Positions 19,074 through 28,946 of a stretch of DNA of 36,629 bases are shown here, one piece after another (position 1 is the stretch's first letter; each line of letters starts with the position of its first letter). Made by a program: the position numbers and the translations under genes. Below the pieces are notes generated by a model. The model made no database searches. It saw only the letters and a program-made list of their open reading frames with translations, and was not told where the DNA came from. This stretch comes from Candidatus Brocadia carolinensis (lineage in GTDB: Bacteria; Planctomycetota; Brocadiia; Brocadiales; Brocadiaceae): positions 1 through 36,629 of the forward strand of contig AYTS01000070.1 of assembly GCA_002009475.1 (NCBI GenBank), in the 5' to 3' direction.

Positions 19074-20664
19074 ATGAAAAGATTTTTTATTACGTTAGCA
19101 TTTATATTAACGGCCCTTACCACATTCGCAGGTAAGGCGATTGCCCAGGAAGAAAGGTTTTTTGATGTTATCGGTGAGATAGCTTCCGGTGAGAAGTGTT
19201 TGCAGTCATGGCAGGTTGAGGAGGCATCAGCCGTTGCCGACAAACTGCTGCTTATTGCGCGGAACAATCCGTATGTGTGCTTTTTTGCCGGCGAGGTGCG
19301 TTTCTATGAAGGAAATTATCAAGAGTCGTTGTCGTTTCTGCATGAGGCGTTGAAAGACCCTGAATTAGCGCAAAAGGGGAAAAAATTTTATGACTTTGTC
19401 GATAAAATTTATCAAACGACCAGCAAGTTCAAAGAAGTCAAGACCGAGCACTTTCTGTTTCGATACCTGGAAGAAAAGGATGCAATCCTGGCCGAGTATG
19501 CCCTGAATACCCTTGAAAAGGCTTATACTGCCATCGGGAACGACCTTCAGTATTTTCCCAAAAAACCGGTGCTCGTTGAAGTATTTCCCGATGCAGAGAG
19601 TTTTTGTGCTATTTCGACCCTCACCAAAGGGGAGATTGAAACCTCCGGCACGGTAGCGATCTGTTTATTCAACCGCATCATTATTACCAGTCCGCGCCTC
19701 CTGCCGAGGGGGGTATCAGTGGCTTGATACCCTGACGCATGAGTACGTGCACTACGTAATCATGAAAAAGACTTATAATCGTGTGCCCATCTGGCTCCAT
19801 GAGGGAATCGCCAAGTATGAAGAAAGACGCTGGTTTGAAAGCGGAAATCCCATGCTTCCGGTCTCCCTGGAAAGCCTGATAGCCGAGGCAATAGAAAAGG
19901 ACTATTTTATTACCTTTGATCAAATGCATCCCTCCCTGGCAAAATTAAAAAAGAAAGAGGATACTGCCCTTGCCTTTGCCGAAGTCTTCACGGTAATCGA
20001 TTACCTGGTCAACCGGGGTGGTTACCCTGCGCTCGTGTCCATTCTGGACGGCATCAGGGGTGGAAAATCGACAGAAGATGCGGTGTCTGAAACGACAGGT
20101 GTTCCCTTCGCTGAATTTGAAGAAAACTGGCTGCAGGACCTGAAGCAGAAGAAATTTCGGAGGATTCACGGCATTCAGATACTTCCCACGAAACTGGAGG
20201 AAACATCAACCATCGTAGATGATATGGAAAGCGTTGCTGAAATCGAGGTGAAGGACGCCCGGAAGTTTGCCATTTTGGGCGACCTCCTGCGTCACGAAGG
20301 GTTACACAGCGCGGCTATCGTAGAATATGAAAAGGCAGTCAGGAAGGCGGGCAACATTTCTCCGCAAATCCAGAATAAATTAGCCATGTCCTATATCATG
20401 GATACTCAGTATGCAAAGGCGGAGGAAATCCTGAAGGTGGCGCTGGAATATTATCCTGAATATACCACCACGTATATTTCTCTCGGTGAACTCTACCAGC
20501 GAAAAGGCGAGTATGATGCTGCCATAGAAATTTTGTCACAAGCCAATCACATCAATCCCTTTAATCCCATCATCCACAAAAACCTCGCGCAATTATATCA
20601 GAAACTGGACAGGAAAGACGATGCTGCTAACGAACTCAGGCGGCTTATGATGCTGACGCCATAA
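19074..20664 (+). pseudogene. Exported TPR metallopeptidase (gluzincin, peptidase MA-like), frameshifted at a G6 tract
   Basis: A signal peptide (MKRFFITLAFILTALTTFAG, then KAIAQ) is followed by a helical/TPR-like part and then a zinc-protease core. With one G removed from the run 19708-19713 the frame reads LPRGYQWLDTLTHEYVHYVI, giving HEYVH as the HExxH zinc site, and WLHEGIAKYEE with the third zinc ligand. This arrangement fits the peptidase MA family. TPR units follow near the C-terminus (ILGDLLRHEGLHSAAIVEYE, YISLGELYQRKGEYDAAIEI). As given, the gene splits into 19074-19727 and 19747-20664. The substrate is unknown; a periplasmic role is likely. Confidence 0.8.
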
Positions 20665-20672
20665 GAGAATTC

Positions 20673-21915
20673 TTACGCAGTTTTTTTGTATTTTTGTGCT
20701 AACAGCGGTGTTTTGCCGCCGACGACTTCAGGGGTGACTAAAAACGAAGCGTCGCCTTTTTGGGAGGGCAGATGATACATGGCATCAAGCATAAAACTCT
20801 CAAAGATAGCCCGGAGTGCCCGTGCCCCCGTTTTCTTTTCAAATGCCTTTTTGCTGATCTCTATGAGGGCTTCATGCGAAAATTCCAGTTTTGTTTCTTC
20901 CATTTCAAAGAATTTCTGATATTGTTTGACGAGTGAATTCTTTGGCTCTGTCATGACCTTGATCAGGTCTTCCTGGGTCAGCGGCATGAGGGGTGCGATA
21001 ACGGGTAATCGTCCGACAAATTCTACAATCATTCCGTAATCGATGATGTCTTCAACTTCCACCTTGCTGAGGATATCACCGAAAGAGGCCTCCTGCTTCT
21101 CGTCTTTTCGCGCGTCAAATCCAATGTTTGTCTTTCCAATCCTCCGCCGGACAATCTCCTCTATTCCGGTAAACGTACCACCGCAAATAAAAAGGATGTC
21201 CCGTGTATCCATTTGAATATACTGCTGTTCCGGGTGCTTCCTGCCTCCCTGAGGAGGGATGTTTGATATCGTTCCTTCCAGCATCTTCAGGAGTGCCTGT
21301 TGCACCCCTTCACCGGAGACATCTCTGGTGATGGAGGGATTCGTGCTTTTCCTGGCGATCTTGTCAATTTCATCAATATAAATAATGCCTTGCTGTGCGC
21401 GCTGGAGGTTAAAATCTGCATTTCTTAACAAGCCTAAAAGCACATTTTCTACGTCTTCCCCCACATACCCAGCCTCGGTAAGGGTGGTTGCGTCTGCAAT
21501 GGTAAAAGGCACGTCAAGGATTTTGGCAAGGGTGCGCGCAAGAAGTGTCTTTCCGGAACCCGTAGGACCGATCAGCAGAATATTGCTTTTTTCTATCTCG
21601 ACGCCGTCACTGCCGCCCCTGGTAAGCAAACGCTTGTAGTGATTGTAAACTGCAACGGCAAGCGTTTTTTTTTGCCTTATTCTGGCCTATGATATATTCA
21701 TCTAAATGTTCTTTAATCTGTGACGGGGTTGGTATTTTCCCTATTGGTTTCGATGGGGCCTGTTTTTGATCTTTTTTCAACAGCATGTGGCAAGCCTCTA
21801 CACATTCATTGCAGATGAACGCATCTGCATCCCCCTGAATCAACCGGCTTACCGCATCATAATTTCTTCCGCAAAAGGAACAGCTCTTTTTTACTCCCGC
21901 GGCCTTCTTTGCCAT
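20673..21915 (-). pseudogene. clpX: ATP-dependent Clp protease ATP-binding subunit ClpX, frameshifted at an A9 tract
   Basis: The N-terminal zinc-binding domain (C12, C15, C35, C38; SCSFCG and CNECVEAC) and the AAA+ domain lie in different frames. Walker A is GPTGSGKT, Walker B is [20 protein letters not shown], the [10 protein letters not shown] region and C-terminal [10 protein letters not shown] are also present. The break is in nine A (plus-strand T run 21665-21673). With eight A the protein reads [20 protein letters not shown], exactly the ClpX pattern. ClpX unfolds tagged proteins for ClpP. A break in such a core gene is most likely a base-calling error. clpP is not adjacent in the window. 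Confidence 0.93.
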
Positions 21916-22131
21916 GCTTTCCTTACCTCACCGTATTACTACAAGAAGTGGATAAAATGTATCTTTCCTACTGGAAAAAAATAATAACAAAACGTCTCAT
22001 ATTATGCAACTGTTTTTAAAACAAGTCATTATAAAAAGAAAATGGAAATTCTTTTTCTCAGTAGCAGTCCATCCTTCATGAACCGGTTTCCAGAGTTAAA
22101 ATAGCTTTAAAAAATATTTTTTAAAATATCG

Positions 22132-22159
22132 TTGACAATGAAGAAATGGTGAATATAAT
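22132..22159 (+). promoter_or_regulatory. Sigma-70-type promoter of the porin gene
   Basis: A perfect TTGACA (22132-22137) and TATAAT (22154-22159) are separated by 16 bases, 67 bases upstream of the porin start. This is the best promoter in the window and suggests strong expression. The remaining 21916-22131 holds no gene that I can see. Confidence 0.8.
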
Positions 22160-22174
22160 CTGCATTGCTTGTAT

Positions 22175-22191
22175 TTGAGAGTGAGTCTCAA
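22175..22191. promoter_or_regulatory. Operator-like palindrome between porin promoter and gene
   Basis: TTGAGA GTGAG TCTCAA is a perfect 6-5-6 inverted repeat 16 bases after the -10 box, a position suited to repression. A near copy lies at 25410-25426 upstream of nirK. The pattern resembles a Fur-type box (TGAGAATGA.TCTCA) but could serve another regulator. Confidence 0.55.
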
Positions 22192-22225
22192 TAATGTTAA
22201 CAGTACTGTTTGAAAGGAGGCAAAG

Positions 22226-23737
22226 ATGCGGTTTGTGTGGTTTGGTGTGCGGATGGTTGTACTATTTTTGGCACTGGTGTTTTTCATTTCTCATGCCTTT
22301 GCAGAGTCTTCTGAAACGGAGATGTTGAGGAGCAAGGTGGAAAAGATGGAGTCGGAATTGTCCGAGGTAAAGGACCTGCTCAAGCAGCAGATTTCCAGGG
22401 ATATGAAGAAGGAGCAGGAAATTGCAGCATTGCGGCAGAGCGATGAGAAGAAGACGAAAGAGATTGCTTCTTTAAAAGAGGGGGATGCCCAAAAAGATCA
22501 GGAGATCGCTTCGTTAAAGAAGGAAGTAGCAGGGGCTCCGGTTGCTTCTGAAGCACCAGGAGAGGTTGGCGGAGAGGCGTATTTTGCCAAGAAATATGCG
22601 GATTTTGAGAAAAAGAAGGTTGGTCCTGCCTTTAGTGACCAGTACACAAAGCCATTTTTGAGGAGATTCGGGAGAAATACCTATGTCGGTGGTTACATGG
22701 ATTTTGAATACTGGGCATCAGAAAGTGATTCAGGGAATCACGGTTTTGATCAGCATAGGTTCATACCCTTTATCTACTCAGATATTTCTGATCGCGTAAA
22801 GCTTGCGGCGGAGATAGAGTTTGAGCATGGCGGTGTGGAGGGTGGCAGAGATGGAGAGGTGATTCTGGAATTTGCAACCATAGATTTTTTGCTTACCGAT
22901 TGGCTTAACTACAGGGCGGGTTTTATTCTTACCCCTCTGGGAAAATTTAATCTGATTCATGATTCTCCATTGCAAGACATTACGGATCGTCCCTTGGTGG
23001 ATCAATTGATTATTCCATCGACTCTTACCGATGCAGGTATGGGTTTCTTCGGCACTCTTTATCCGACACAGTTGGGAAAACTCGATTATGAAATTTATGT
23101 GACTAACGGTGCATTCCACGGTTTGGATGATGCCGGCGACTCTAAGTTTACTGCTAACAGGGGGTTGAGAACTTCCAAGGGGGGATATGAGTTTGACAAT
23201 GAGAATCAGAGCCCCGGCGTTGTGGGGCGCGTTTGTTATAGCCCATTTATCGGTCTGGAATTTGGCGGCTCAACTTATACGCAGCGATATGACGACAAGA
23301 ATGAGAATCAAATAACCATCCCCGCATTGGATTTTGCCTACCAGAGGGGTCCATTTGAGTTCGTCGGTGAAGGCGCTTATGCCTTTATAGAAACGAATGA
23401 TTTTGCCGAGGAGGCAGGTATAGCTGATTCTATGTGGGGCTATTATCTTGAAGGCAGGTATCATTTTATGCCGTCATGTTTAAGAACGTGGATGCCGAAG
23501 ATATTTACCGAAAACTCAACCTTCACCGGTGTTGTGAGATGGGATCAGGTGCAGACATCAGAGCTCACGGCTGATGGAAGAGAAAACTGGTTGAGGAACA
23601 GGGTTACCCCTGCGATAAACTATCGCTATACAGAAGATACAGTCTTTAAGTTTGATTATCAGATCAATATGGAAGAGAAAGATCTTGCTGATAGTGGTAA
23701 CAACGCATTTGTATTTTCTGTTGCAACCTATTTCTAA
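22226..23737 (+). CDS. Outer-membrane porin with N-terminal coiled coil
   Basis: 503 residues. The signal peptide is about 1-26 (VVLFLALVFFISHAFA|ES). Residues 30-95 form a coiled coil with repeated KEQEIAAL / TKEIASLKE / DQEIASLKKE units. From about 115 to the end there is a beta-barrel of alternating aromatic strands (VGGYMDFEYWA, RFIPFIYSDIS, YRAGFILTPLGKFN, FVFSVATYF) ending in phenylalanine, the usual assembly signal. Similar to phosphate-selective or OprO/P-like porins and to abundant anammox outer-membrane proteins. The ribosome site AAAGGAGG is strong. A consensus promoter and a palindrome precede it. Solute specificity cannot be judged. Confidence 0.85.
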   Translation: MRFVWFGVRMVVLFLALVFFISHAFAESSETEMLRSKVEKMESELSEVKDLLKQQISRDMKKEQEIAALRQSDEKKTKEIASLKEGDAQKDQEIASLKKEVAGAPVASEAPGEVGGEAYFAKKYADFEKKKVGPAFSDQYTKPFLRRFGRNTYVGGYMDFEYWASESDSGNHGFDQHRFIPFIYSDISDRVKLAAEIEFEHGGVEGGRDGEVILEFATIDFLLTDWLNYRAGFILTPLGKFNLIHDSPLQDITDRPLVDQLIIPSTLTDAGMGFFGTLYPTQLGKLDYEIYVTNGAFHGLDDAGDSKFTANRGLRTSKGGYEFDNENQSPGVVGRVCYSPFIGLEFGGSTYTQRYDDKNENQITIPALDFAYQRGPFEFVGEGAYAFIETNDFAEEAGIADSMWGYYLEGRYHFMPSCLRTWMPKIFTENSTFTGVVRWDQVQTSELTADGRENWLRNRVTPAINYRYTEDTVFKFDYQINMEEKDLADSGNNAFVFSVATYF

Positions 23738-23767
23738 TATTTTTGATAGGGCTGAAAGACTGCTTTT

Positions 23768-23795
23768 CAATCCCCTCCTGTTGAAGAGGGGATTG
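23768..23795 (+). terminator. Hairpin after the porin gene
   Basis: CAATCCCCTC and GAGGGGATTG form a perfect 10-bp stem with an 8-base loop, 30 bases after the porin stop. No T run follows, so it may only stabilise the mRNA. Confidence 0.45.
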
Positions 23796-23844
23796 GACTG
23801 CGGTTGCCTGACGCGGTGTTTCGCCCTGCACATGAGCTTTACCG

Positions 23845-23930
23845 CACATACACAAAGGCACAAATATGTTTTTATCCTCTATAATAAAGACAAACTCCTT
23901 TCCTTGCGTTTGTGCCTTTGTGTATCTGTG
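23845..23930. repeat. Inverted repeat upstream of the FAD oxidoreductase
   Basis: CACATACACAAAGGCACAAA and TTTGTGCCTTTGTGTATCTG (then TG) face each other across about 45 bases. This 'TTTGTGCCTTTGTG' sequence is a common kind of intergenic repeat. The right arm lies about 25 bases before the gene start. Confidence 0.7.
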
Positions 23931-23953
23931 GTGAAAAGGGTTCCGGTGTGTTC

Positions 23954-25387
23954 ATGAAAAGGAAGATTGTGGTGCTTGGTGGCGGTCCGTGTGGTTTATC
24001 GGCAGCATGGGAATTGTCCGGGAAGGGTTATGATGTTACCGTGCTTGAGAAAAATTCCGGGGTAGGAGGGTTGTGCATGACCCGTGAGTATCTCGGCTAC
24101 CGTTTTGATCTTGGCGGGCATCGTTTCATTTCAGCGAATAAGGCGCTGGTGGGCCGTGTTCGCCGGATGATGGGTGATGAACTCCTGACTGCAGAGAGAA
24201 AGAGCGTGATTTTGCAGAAAGGTAAAACCTTTCAATATCCGCTCTGCGCTCGTGATCTATTCACAAAGATTGGATTCCGGACTGGTCTGAGGGCTTTTTT
24301 GTCGTATATCAAGGGGATGGTTGCCGCAGGGGTATTACAGAAGAAAGACGTTTCTTTCGATGACTGGGTGACACATCGTTTCGGACGCATCCTCTATGAA
24401 CTGTTTTTTGGTCCATATACAGAAAAGGTATGGGGTATTTCTCCAAAACTCATTTCGTCAGATTGGGCGTCACAGAGGATCTCGCTGCTGAATCTCAGCG
24501 AGGTATTCTTTCGGCTGATGAGATTGAAGCGGGGTACGCCGCGCACCTATGCCCGCACGTATTTCTATCCCAGAAAAGGGATTGGGCAGATATTTGATGT
24601 TATGGGAAGCGTAATACAGCAAAACGGCGGACGGATAGTGCTGAATGCGGATGTTTCTGACGTGGAAGTTTCTGACGGTAAGGTTAAAAAGATAAGGTAT
24701 AAGTACCAGGGTTCTCGCAGGGAAATCGATTGTGATGCCGTCGTCTCTACTATTCCATTGCCTGACCTGATAAAAACATTCCCTGATGATCTCGTGAAAG
24801 AGGTAAAACAGCATGCAAATAGTCTCACGTATCGTGCAATCAGGTTTATGAATATTTTCGTGGATCTTCCTGACGTGAGCGGCAATACGTGGATGTATGT
24901 CTCTGAAAAGAAATATATCATGACGCGTATTCAGGAACCTAAGCGTCGCAGTCCTTTTAATGCTCCAGATGGCAAGACGTCACTGATGCTGGAGATACCA
25001 TGCAACGCGAATGATGCTCTATGGAATTGTGATGATGCTGAGTTGTTCGAAAGGTGTCTTGCTGATTTGTGTGAATTGGGAATTGATGTGCGGGGGAAAG
25101 TTACCGGTTATTTTACCTCCCGGGTGTCACACGGTTATCCGGTATATAAACTTGATTATCGTCGACACCAGGAAAAACTGCTGAGTTTTCTTGAACAATT
25201 TGAGAACCTGATTGCCTGTGGCAGACAGGGAGCGTTCCGGTATATTTTTATGGACACTGCTATGGAAATGGGAATTGCCGCGGCTCAACGTCTGGTATAT
25301 GAAAATCCATATAACAAAGAGCAAATACCGTTTATGCGCTCAGAGGCGGGATTGTTGGAGAAAGATTTTATGGCAGTATCGGGGTAG
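23954..25387 (+). CDS. FAD-dependent amine-oxidase-like oxidoreductase
   Basis: 477 residues from MKRKIVVLGGGPCGLSAAWEL. The N-terminal GGGxxGLxxAxxL dinucleotide-binding motif with VTVLEKNSGVGGLCMT is the FAD site. FDLGGHRFIS and FGPYTEKVWGISPKLISSDW are typical of protoporphyrinogen-oxidase / UDP-galactopyranose-mutase-like amine oxidases, and the C-terminal ACGRQGAFRYIFMDTAMEMG is the second flavin contact. Such enzymes act on sugars, carotenoids or lipids; the substrate here is unknown. I chose the ATG at 23954 because the Rossmann motif begins right after it, although no strong ribosome site is seen; an ATG at 23912 would add 14 residues lying in the repeat. No membrane helix. Confidence 0.8.
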   Translation: MKRKIVVLGGGPCGLSAAWELSGKGYDVTVLEKNSGVGGLCMTREYLGYRFDLGGHRFISANKALVGRVRRMMGDELLTAERKSVILQKGKTFQYPLCARDLFTKIGFRTGLRAFLSYIKGMVAAGVLQKKDVSFDDWVTHRFGRILYELFFGPYTEKVWGISPKLISSDWASQRISLLNLSEVFFRLMRLKRGTPRTYARTYFYPRKGIGQIFDVMGSVIQQNGGRIVLNADVSDVEVSDGKVKKIRYKYQGSRREIDCDAVVSTIPLPDLIKTFPDDLVKEVKQHANSLTYRAIRFMNIFVDLPDVSGNTWMYVSEKKYIMTRIQEPKRRSPFNAPDGKTSLMLEIPCNANDALWNCDDAELFERCLADLCELGIDVRGKVTGYFTSRVSHGYPVYKLDYRRHQEKLLSFLEQFENLIACGRQGAFRYIFMDTAMEMGIAAAQRLVYENPYNKEQIPFMRSEAGLLEKDFMAVSG

Positions 25388-25409
25388 GTAAAAAAATTTT
25401 ACCGAATAA

Positions 25410-25426
25410 TTGAGAATGAGTCTTAG
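25410..25426. promoter_or_regulatory. Operator-like motif upstream of nirK
   Basis: TTGAGAATGAGTCTTAG matches the porin palindrome (22175-22191) at 14 of 17 positions. It could overlap a -35 (TTGAGA) with a weak GATATT 15 bases on. Shared control of porin and nirK is an inference. Confidence 0.45.
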
Positions 25427-25440
25427 CCTTGATATTAAAA

Positions 25441-25512
25441 ATTTCAATCACTCCACCATAATCCCTCCCGTTTACGGAGGAAAATAGGGGGGAAAGTCGC
25501 AGAAGGCCTGAT
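25441..25512. repeat. Dispersed repeat A, copy 1
   Basis: Shares TTCAATCA, CCATA.TCC, CCGT.TACGG.GG.AA and AGTCGC.GAAGGCCT blocks with 29190-29262 in the same orientation; a truncated reverse copy is at 35555-35591. It lies between the nirK operator-like motif and its ribosome site. Confidence 0.75.
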
Positions 25513-25540
25513 GTATTATTTTTGATTTTTAGGAGAAAAA

Positions 25541-26662
25541 ATGTGTAAAGGAAAAAATTTTTTTTATGGATTGTTGTCTGGTGTTTTGCTCAGTGGCGCA
25601 ATGGCTATTGTTCCACTGAAAAGTGTTTTTGCCGTTGAAATGGTTGGTACCGTTGCAAAAAATCCTACAGAAATTCCACCACCGATAACCAGGAGTTGCC
25701 CAACGAAGGTTACGGTGGATTTGGTTATTAAAGAGGTCATGGCCGAATTAGCTCCCGGGAAGCAGTTTTGGTTCTGGGGTTTTGCAGAAAAAAAAGATGA
25801 CGTTGTGGGGCCGTGTACGGTGCCCGGTCCCATGATACGTGTCATGGAAGGCGACACGGTCGTGATAAATTTGACCAACGATTCGAACAATGTGGAACCT
25901 CATAACATAGACCTTCATGCTGTTATAGGTCCTGGCGGTGGCGCTGCTGTGACAAATATTGAACCCGGCGAAACCAAGACATTGCAATTCAAGGCAATGA
26001 GGACGGGCGCTTATATTTACCACTGCGCTGGTGAAGGGATGCCATGGGAACATGTAGCCTACGGGATGTATGGCCTTATTATGGTAGAGCCAAGGGGGGG
26101 GCTTAAAAAAGCATACAGGGAACTCACGAATCATAAAGGAACTGTAGAAAAGGAGTTTAAAGAATTCTACATTGGGCAGGGTGAGTGGTACATAAAACCC
26201 GGTGTTGAACACCATCCGGATATCGAGGGTTATTCCCTTGACGAGGATAAGGCGATGTCCGAACACCCCGACTACTTTACCTTTAACGGTCATACAAAGG
26301 CACTTAATGATCCATCAATATTTGGCAATACCATGATGGTAAATCAGGGCGATATGGTTCGCATTTTCTTTGTGAACGGCGGACCTAACATTGGTTCCAA
26401 CTTCCACATTATTGGCCAGATCTTTGATAAGTTTTATCCGGGGCATTACCGGAGCGCAATAAGGAATGAGGAGACGGCTTATATTCCTCCGGGGTCTGCT
26501 GCCGTATTTGAGTTTGAGGCATTAGTACCAGGCCAGTATCTCCTGGTTGATCATGCCCTCTTCCGTGTGGTCAAGGGTGCATCAGGATTCCTGCATGTAA
26601 ATAAAGCAAAAAAGTGGCCTCATCATATTTATAGTCCGGAAGCGACGGGGACGGGGCATTGA
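25541..26662 (+). CDS. nirK: Copper-containing nitrite reductase (NirK-type)
   Basis: 373 residues, preceded by AGGAGA. Reduces nitrite to nitric oxide outside the cytoplasmic membrane. The N-terminus (about 1-30, YGLLSGVLLSGAMAIVPLKS then VFA) is a signal peptide. Domain 1 has PHNIDLHA (H121 type 1, H126 type 2) and YHCAGEGMPWEHVAYGM (H161 type 2; C162, H171 and M176 type 1). Domain 2 has SNFHIIG (H289) and VDHALF (H338), completing the type 2 site, plus D124 as the catalytic aspartate. All ligands are present. Some anammox genera use NirK instead of cytochrome cd1 NirS. A multicopper oxidase and a metal-ATPase group follow. Interposed repeats suggest separate transcripts. Confidence 0.93.
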   Translation: MCKGKNFFYGLLSGVLLSGAMAIVPLKSVFAVEMVGTVAKNPTEIPPPITRSCPTKVTVDLVIKEVMAELAPGKQFWFWGFAEKKDDVVGPCTVPGPMIRVMEGDTVVINLTNDSNNVEPHNIDLHAVIGPGGGAAVTNIEPGETKTLQFKAMRTGAYIYHCAGEGMPWEHVAYGMYGLIMVEPRGGLKKAYRELTNHKGTVEKEFKEFYIGQGEWYIKPGVEHHPDIEGYSLDEDKAMSEHPDYFTFNGHTKALNDPSIFGNTMMVNQGDMVRIFFVNGGPNIGSNFHIIGQIFDKFYPGHYRSAIRNEETAYIPPGSAAVFEFEALVPGQYLLVDHALFRVVKGASGFLHVNKAKKWPHHIYSPEATGTGH

Positions 26663-26701
26663 GTGTTTATGGAAAGGTCGTGCAATTCCTCTCTATCGGT
26701 C

Positions 26702-26756
26702 GGACAAGCGTCCCCGCTTGTCATTATGATGTCAACCAGGGACGGTTGACCTACCT
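26702..26756. repeat. Dispersed repeat B, copy 2
   Basis: Nearly identical to 12142-12195, in the same orientation, just downstream of nirK. Two tandem hairpins (GACAAGCG / CGCTTGTC and GTCAACC / GGTTGAC) may stop transcription after nirK. Confidence 0.85.
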
Positions 26757-26800
26757 TATGGATTCAGGGGGGTGTAAATAACGCTATAACACACCCCTAA

Positions 26801-26873
26801 CTCATGTAGAGCGACCAGCCTGGTCGCCTTATCATGAAGGAAGTTTATAGTCGCTGCCATGGGCAGCCTAATG
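26801..26873. repeat. Dispersed repeat C, copy 1
   Basis: Shares CTCATGTAGAGCGACCAG, CTGGTCGCC, GGAAGTTTA-like and GGCAGC blocks with 29104-29175. Contains the palindrome GGCGACCAG / CTGGTCGCC in part. Copies sit on both sides of the multicopper oxidase gene. Confidence 0.75.
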
Positions 26874-26895
26874 TATGAAACAAGGAGAAATTAAA

Positions 26896-28857
26896 ATGAG
26901 ATACAGAAAAAAACTTTTCAATGCGCGGCTCCTGGCTGTCGCAGTTATAGGGTTGCTTGGGTTCATGAGAGTCTCAGATGTAATAGCCAAACCACTTCCG
27001 GGCGGAACCCTGAACCCATTGACCATTCCCAAGTATGTGACACCGCTGGTCATTCCGCCACCGATGCCCAGGACTCCTTCACCTGCTGGCTTCACCGGTG
27101 ATTACTATGAAATCTCGGTGCGGCAGTTCCGGCAGCAGATTCTGCCCGCCGGCATGCCTAAGACAACGGTATGGAGTTACGGATCTGAAACAAACCTGGC
27201 GGGTACTTTGAATTACCCGGCTTTTACCATAGAGGCTACCGTGGGTATACCAACCCGGGTAAAATGGATCAATGGCCTGGTAAACGGAAAGGGCAATTAT
27301 CTCAGTCACCTGCTGCCCGTTGACAGGACCCTTCACTGGGCCAACCCTGGAGCCGGGACGGGTTCTCAGGACAGCCGGGGGGCCGGTATCTCTTTATATA
27401 AAGGTCCGGTTCCGATGATTCCCCACCTGCACGGAGGGAGAAATCAGCAGCAGTTCGACGGATACCCAGAGGCATGGTATCTCCCTAATGCCAGGAACAT
27501 TCCGGCACGCTTTGCTACCACCGGGTCGTTTTTTAATTATTTTAAGAATCTGCCTGGCAATACTCTTGGAAGTCAGTGGGGGGCCGGGGCTGCCGTATTT
27601 GAATATGACAATGATCAGGCTGCCGCGACCCTGTGGTACCATGACCACACCCTGGGTATGACCCGTTTGAACGTCTATGCCGGCCCGGCAGGTTTCTACC
27701 TCCTACGGGGAGGTGACTATGACACCGATCTGGGGTATATTCCACCGGGAAGTCGTTCGGACGTATGCACAGAGATCCCCATAGCGATTCAGGATCGCTC
27801 ATTCAACAAAAACGGATCGCTGTTCTATCCGGGACGACGGAGGTTTTTCGACGGCTTTAACGGTCCGTTTATTCCGAAGAGTGATGTTCCGCCACGGTGG
27901 AATCCAGAGGCATTCTTCAACACTATGGTGGTAAACGGCAAGACCTGGCCCGTGTTCAATGTGGAACCCAGGCGCTATCGCTTCCGGTTTCTGAATGGTT
28001 GTAACTCACGTTTCCTGATCTTAAAACTGGTAGAAGACCGTTATGCAACAAGACCTGCAACCGCAGATGTGAGTTTCCTGCAGATTGGTGCGGACGGCGG
28101 TTTTCTGCCTGACCCGGTAACGCAAAGTCAACTACTCATGAGTCCGGGGGAGAGGACCGATGTCATTGTTGACTTTACGGGGAAAAACAATGAAACCTTC
28201 TATCTCATCAATGAAGGCCCTGACGAACCGTTCGGCGGCGGCGTGCCAACTACGGATTTCCCGGCAGCAGATCTCAACACTACCGGTCAGGTGATGAAGA
28301 TTGTGGTTGGGAACTTAATAACCGGAATAGAGACGGCTACTATTCCCGTTGCGCTCCCGGATCCTCCGGCTCTGGGTGCCGTTACGAACACTCGCCAGGT
28401 GAGCCTCAACGAGATGGTATCTTCACTGGCTTTTGGTGGGCCCATTTCCGCTTTGCTTGGTACGGTCAACCTTGTGGGTCCAACCGGGGAGCATTCTATG
28501 TGGGACGATGACATCACGGAGAACTCTGAGGAAGGCGGTGTTGAGGTTTGGGAAATGTATAACTTTACCGAGGATGCACACCCCATCCACATTCACCACG
28601 TGCAGTTCGAGATTATTGGTCGCGAACCGATAGGGGGAGGTACGAGCATTGTTGGTCAGAATACTCCTCTGCCCGGGGAGACGGGCCGCAAGGACACGGT
28701 CGTTGCTTACCCCAACGAGATTACCCGGGTTAAGGCCTTATATGGCACAGGCGGTCTGTTCGTTTGGCATTGTCACATCGTGGAGCATGAGGATAATGAG
28801 ATGATGCGCCCGTACTTCATTGGCGATCCGGGTGATTCTCCAATCCCGGTACAGTAA
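26896..28857 (+). CDS. Exported multicopper oxidase (CotA/bilirubin-oxidase-like)
   Basis: 653 residues from ATG 26896, which has AAGGAG nine bases upstream; the earlier ATG at 26875 lacks one. Signal peptide about 1-24 (RLLAVAVIGLLGF region, ending VIAK). All four copper motifs are present: H177-L-H179-GG, WYH249-D-H251, H562-P-I-H565-I-H567, and WH625-C626-H627-IVE-H631-EDNE-M636, with methionine as the type 1 axial ligand. The length and HEDNEMMRPY ending match the CotA/PHS-like group of three-domain laccases. It oxidises a reduced substrate or metal (possibly Cu, Mn or Fe) and reduces oxygen, which is notable in a supposed anaerobe. Oxygen defence or metal oxidation are candidates. Confidence 0.9.
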   Translation: MRYRKKLFNARLLAVAVIGLLGFMRVSDVIAKPLPGGTLNPLTIPKYVTPLVIPPPMPRTPSPAGFTGDYYEISVRQFRQQILPAGMPKTTVWSYGSETNLAGTLNYPAFTIEATVGIPTRVKWINGLVNGKGNYLSHLLPVDRTLHWANPGAGTGSQDSRGAGISLYKGPVPMIPHLHGGRNQQQFDGYPEAWYLPNARNIPARFATTGSFFNYFKNLPGNTLGSQWGAGAAVFEYDNDQAAATLWYHDHTLGMTRLNVYAGPAGFYLLRGGDYDTDLGYIPPGSRSDVCTEIPIAIQDRSFNKNGSLFYPGRRRFFDGFNGPFIPKSDVPPRWNPEAFFNTMVVNGKTWPVFNVEPRRYRFRFLNGCNSRFLILKLVEDRYATRPATADVSFLQIGADGGFLPDPVTQSQLLMSPGERTDVIVDFTGKNNETFYLINEGPDEPFGGGVPTTDFPAADLNTTGQVMKIVVGNLITGIETATIPVALPDPPALGAVTNTRQVSLNEMVSSLAFGGPISALLGTVNLVGPTGEHSMWDDDITENSEEGGVEVWEMYNFTEDAHPIHIHHVQFEIIGREPIGGGTSIVGQNTPLPGETGRKDTVVAYPNEITRVKALYGTGGLFVWHCHIVEHEDNEMMRPYFIGDPGDSPIPVQ

Positions 28858-28946
28858 TATGTCGGGTAACAGGAAAAGAGCAGCACCCAGCTTGATTTGT
28901 ATGATGAATCTTTTGTGTAAAATCCGGTAAGGACAACCGGACCCCA

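Noticed and set aside
21665..21673. Programmed frameshift in clpX
   Set aside because: ClpX is not known to use one. The correct frame needs one A fewer, and three other genes show the same one-base excess, so an error is simpler.
22175..22191. FNR/CRP-type site
   Set aside because: The half-sites TTGAGA/TCTCAA with a 5-base centre do not match TTGAT-N4-ATCAA or TGTGA-N6-TCACA; a Fur-like box is a better but unproven fit.
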